From: Candidatus Culexmicrobium profundum
GTDB lineage: Archaea; Thermoproteota; Methanomethylicia; Culexarchaeales; Culexmicrobiaceae
Assembly (NCBI GenBank): GCA_025061245.1
Contig: JANZKD010000078.1
Location: 1-7,727, forward strand
Length of the DNA stretch: 7,727 nt
Direction of reading: 5' to 3'
The notes under the pieces are model-generated. The model made no database searches. It worked only from the letters and a program-made list of their open reading frames with translations, and was not told where the DNA came from. Both the position numbers and the translations under genes were made by a program. Below, in pieces: positions 6,102 to 7,727 of this stretch; the stretch's first letter is position 1; each line of letters starts with the position of its first letter.

Positions 6102-6162
6102 GGCAATGATGTGTCTTCGGCGGTTACTGCCAATTAATGGCAGAACCCGGCAACACTGAGCC
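6102..6162 (+). ncRNA. Candidate small RNA: kink-turn-based hairpin (unknown function)
   Basis: The stretch folds into one long imperfect hairpin with a kink-turn signature at its base. It has a short stem GGC 6102-6104 with GCC 6160-6162 and a three-base bulge AAU (6105-6107). Tandem G-A pairs (g6108-a6159, a6109-g6158), a U-U pair and a regular stem GUGU 6111-6114 pairing with the ACAC at 6153-6156 then follow. Above this come CGG 6118-6120 with CCG 6147-6149, GUU 6123-6125 with AAC 6144-6146, and CUGCCA 6127-6132 with UGGCAG 6138-6143 closed by AUUAA. In box C/D terms the base matches C (AUGAUG) and D (CUGA). L7Ae binds such motifs in archaea, so an L7Ae-bound RNA is an inference. The basal stem of three pairs is weak. 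I cannot assign it to box C/D, H/ACA or RNase P. Confidence 0.4.
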
Positions 6163-6197
6163 CCTTCCCCCCAAATTCTCAACTCTAGTTAGAACTA

Positions 6198-6240
6198 GAA
6201 GCCAGCATTTACTACAGAAAAACTGGTCTTCCAGCTTTTA
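6198..6240 (+). terminator. Hairpin followed by a T run in the convergent intergenic region
   Basis: GAAGCCAG (6198-6205) can pair with CTGG-T-CTTC (6223-6231), eight pairs with one bulged T and a 17-base loop. A smaller alternative hairpin CTGG-TCTT-CCAG (6223-6234) is followed by CTTTTA (6235-6240). Lying between convergent transcription units, this may end transcripts coming from the tRNA/small-RNA side. Archaeal termination depends mainly on T runs, and this one is short, so the call is tentative. Confidence 0.25.
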
Positions 6241-6274
6241 ATTCAAATTTATAGTATACTAATATTTATGAAGG

Positions 6275-6589
6275 TTAGAAGGTTAGCTCTCTAATCATTG
6301 AACATAGTTTACATAGGTCAATATTTACATTTTCTTTAGATTCAGCGATTTCCTTAGCAGTAGATTTAATCAGTCTAATGACCTCCTCATTTTCAGATAA
6401 AATTGAAACCCACTTTTGCCCCCTCTTAGAATTCATATAGTAGCTTATTGCCGCTTGTGATAATCCGAGGGCCTTAGCTACTGATATTTGAGGAAAACCA
6501 TAATTCTCAATTAACTCTTTTGCTATCAAGTATCTAAGAGCTGGAAGCATGTATTTTACAACTAACTCGCATAAAGGTTTTGTGCTCAT
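6275..6589 (-). CDS. HTH transcriptional regulator, COG2522-like (Xre-type helix-turn-helix)
   Basis: This small DNA-binding protein resembles the archaeal COG2522 family, whose HTH is also found fused to ThiN in the thiamine regulator ThiR. The 104-residue product begins near the typical PLCELVVKYMLPALRYLIAK pattern. Its helix-turn-helix is at about 32-57 (FPQISVAKALGLSQAAISYY then MNSKRG). A charged helix follows, and a C-terminal CKLC pair may bind metal or sense redox. ATG at 6589 is preferred; a GTG directly before it (6592) adds one residue. There is no ribosome binding site upstream, but a TATA-like element lies about 26 bases before the start, so a leaderless mRNA is likely. The gene is downstream of the MoeB/ThiF gene on the same strand, 114 bases away, and converges on the small-RNA region. 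Its target and ligand cannot be read from sequence. Confidence 0.85.
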   Translation of the reverse strand: MSTKPLCELVVKYMLPALRYLIAKELIENYGFPQISVAKALGLSQAAISYYMNSKRGQKWVSILSENEEVIRLIKSTAKEIAESKENVNIDLCKLCSMIRELTF

Positions 6590-6609
6590 CACATTGTTTT
6601 ATGTAATAC

Positions 6610-6622
6610 GAGTATAGAAATA
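6610..6622 (-). promoter_or_regulatory. TATA-like promoter element of the HTH gene
   Basis: On the minus strand an A/T-rich element (ATTTCTATA region, 6613-6620) is centred about 26 bases before the ATG at 6589. That is the spacing expected when transcription starts at the start codon. Together with the lack of a ribosome binding site it points to leaderless expression separate from the upstream MoeB/ThiF gene. Confidence 0.4.
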
Positions 6623-6703
6623 TTATGTCAGCTTAATTCATCTATCTAGTAGGCTTACTTCTAAATCATTGCACTACGAATTCACGGCTATTTACAAGAT
6701 GCA

Positions 6704-7727
6704 TCATAACATATAATGTATAGAAGAGGATAAGGACCTAATTAAACTTAAATAAATTTTAAGTGCATCATCAAAATCGCTGACATTCTTAATAAGCATT
6801 CTACCATTACGGAAAACTGTTACTTCAACATCGTCGCGATACTTAAAGGCAATTGCAAATGAGGATTTAATCAAGAGCTTGTAATTGTCTTCCAATAATT
6901 GCTGCATCTTTTCTAAATCTACTTTCATAGGTTTTGGTGGATTGATATTGACAGTATTACTGTCACATAGAATTACAATTCTAGGCTTATGCTCAGACTT
7001 TCTGATCTTAACTTGCTCTCCACAGATTTTACATTGAAGATTTCTCTTCAAGTCTATAGTTATAAAATCCATAGTTACGAAATCGCAGACTAGAAGTTTA
7101 CCTCTTAATCCACTATTAATTCCAGCTAGAAGTTTAATTGTTTCCATGGCCTGAATAGTACCAATGATACCGGGAGTAACATCGATAATACCCCTAGTTT
7201 CACAAGTAGGTAGTAATGCATCATCTAAGCCTGGTAAGAAACATTCTAAGCATGCTGTTTCATGTGGAATTAGTACGGCTAAATTTCCTTCAAATCCTAT
7301 AGCACCTGCAAAAATATAGAGAACCCCATATTTGACACATACCCTATTAATTAGATATCTAGTTCTCATGTTATCTAATCCATCTACAACACAATCCACA
7401 CCGTTAACTAAATTGAAAACATTTTCTTCATTAATATTGTCTGAAATTGCCTCAACTTCAACTTCAGGGTTTAATTTACTTAGCTTCTTAGCTGCAACTT
7501 CAGCTTTAGGGAGCCTAATATCATTTAAATCATAAAAGGACTTGTCTATGCAAATTACTTATGTCAACAACATCTTGATCTACAAGTATTATATGACCGA
7601 CCCCCAGCCAAAGTGAGGTATAAGGCTGAGATTGACCCTAAACCGCCGACTCCAGCTATTAAAATCTTAGAACTCTTTAAACGTCTCTGCCCATCTTCTT
7701 TAAGTTCCCTTAAAATTACTTGCCTCA
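6704..7727 (-). CDS. MoeB/ThiF/HesA-family adenylyltransferase (E1-like), 5' end beyond window, two +1 frameshifts
   Basis: Enzymes of this family adenylate the C-terminus of ubiquitin-like sulfur carriers (MoaD, ThiS, archaeal SAMPs) for molybdopterin, thiamine or tRNA thiolation. From the right edge inward the frames give RQVILRELKEDGQRRLK, the nucleotide-binding GVGGLG, then GHIILVDQDVVDISNLHRQV, LPKAEVAAKKL and DGLDNMRTRYLIN. The zinc pairs are CLEC (7238-7257 area) and CKIC (7022-7033). The conserved cysteine in LPTCETRG (7202-7204) comes before TPGIIGTIQAMETIKLLAG. A C-terminal domain of about 100 residues follows the zinc site. The frame shifts twice: five C at 7601-7605 where four would fit, and four A at 7534-7537 where three would fit. 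Between and after these points every motif is intact. An uninterrupted frame exists only from about 7533 to 6704 (the last GTG start being 7399). Two homopolymer errors or a young pseudogene explain this. Substrate partner unknown. Confidence 0.85.

Larger units (their letters stand above)
6019..6274. other. 256-base intergenic region between convergent genes
   Basis: No protein-coding frame is supported here on either strand. It contains, in order, the tRNA trailer, an A/T-rich stretch with TATA-like matches, the kink-turn hairpin candidate, a C-rich run (6161-6172, two C blocks split by TT), a small hairpin TCTAGT-TAGA-ACTAGA (6184-6199), the T-tailed hairpin, and a direct repeat of GGTTAG (6273-6278, 6281-6286) at the end of the minus-strand gene. 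Confidence 0.6.

Noticed and set aside
6106..6159. Box C/D guide RNA with C at 6106-6112 and D at 6156-6159.
   Set aside because: The length suits, but internal C' and D' boxes are poor and the would-be guide segments are engaged in stems. Only the kink-turn base is kept as an observation.
6141..6165. CAGAACCCGGC (6141-6151) followed by GAGCCCC resembles conserved region V and the 3' end of RNase P RNA.
   Set aside because: The partner region (GGAAAGUCC-like conserved region I) is absent upstream in the window, and the bases pair instead within a local hairpin. The likeness is probably chance, although a covariance-model search of 6019-6274 would be worth running.
6161..6172. C-rich run as a G-quadruplex on the opposite strand.
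   Set aside because: Only two G blocks are present on the minus strand; four are needed for an intramolecular quadruplex.
7332..7535. Plus-strand open frame of 67 codons at the right end.
   Set aside because: It lies opposite the conserved E1-like gene, whose motifs explain the region; no RBS or recognisable protein.

Overview
The window reads as chromosomal DNA of an archaeon, most likely a thermophilic member of the TACK/Crenarchaeota-like group. Supporting signs are the archaeal-type order of ribosomal protein genes, L34e and L14e (archaeal/eukaryotic only), archaeal SecY and CMP kinase, an archaeal cbf5, GAGGTG/GGAGG ribosome binding sites, and two bulge-helix-bulge (BHB) introns, one in a protein gene and one in a tRNA. 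The sequence is A-rich on the coding strand with heavy AGA/ATA codon use. The exact lineage cannot be fixed from this window.

Positions 1-5869 (+ strand) are the distal part of the archaeal spc-type ribosomal operon and its usual extension: rpsE (3' end only), rpl30, an inserted small heat-shock protein gene (hsp20), rpl15, secY, a DUF106/EMC3-like membrane protein, rpl34e, cmk, rpl14e and cbf5. Most junctions are tight (0 to 20 bases) and several genes start with TTG or GTG directly after the previous stop. The adenylate kinase gene that often sits between secY and DUF106 is absent; a 68-base gap stands there. cbf5 looks broken in the DNA, but the break is a 20-base insertion inside the catalytic Asp codon that folds as a BHB intron, and removing it restores a normal 333-residue pseudouridine synthase.

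Positions 5870-6274 hold a tRNA-Ser(GGA) gene with a long variable arm and its own 20-base intron at the canonical 37/38 site. It is followed by 256 bases without protein genes. This stretch has a TATA-like element, a kink-turn-like hairpin that could be a small RNA, and a T-tailed hairpin before the convergent genes.

Positions 6275-7727 (- strand) hold a short HTH regulator and, upstream of it, a MoeB/ThiF-type ubiquitin-like-protein activating enzyme that runs off the right edge. The latter carries two +1 frameshifts 64-71 bases apart, both in homopolymer runs, so sequencing error is likely but recent decay is possible.

Functionally the + strand joins ribosome building (S5, L30, L15, L34e, L14e), insertion of nascent membrane and secreted proteins (SecY, DUF106), nucleotide supply (Cmk) and rRNA modification/ribosome maturation (Cbf5). 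The same splicing endonuclease would be needed to make both active Cbf5 and this tRNA-Ser.
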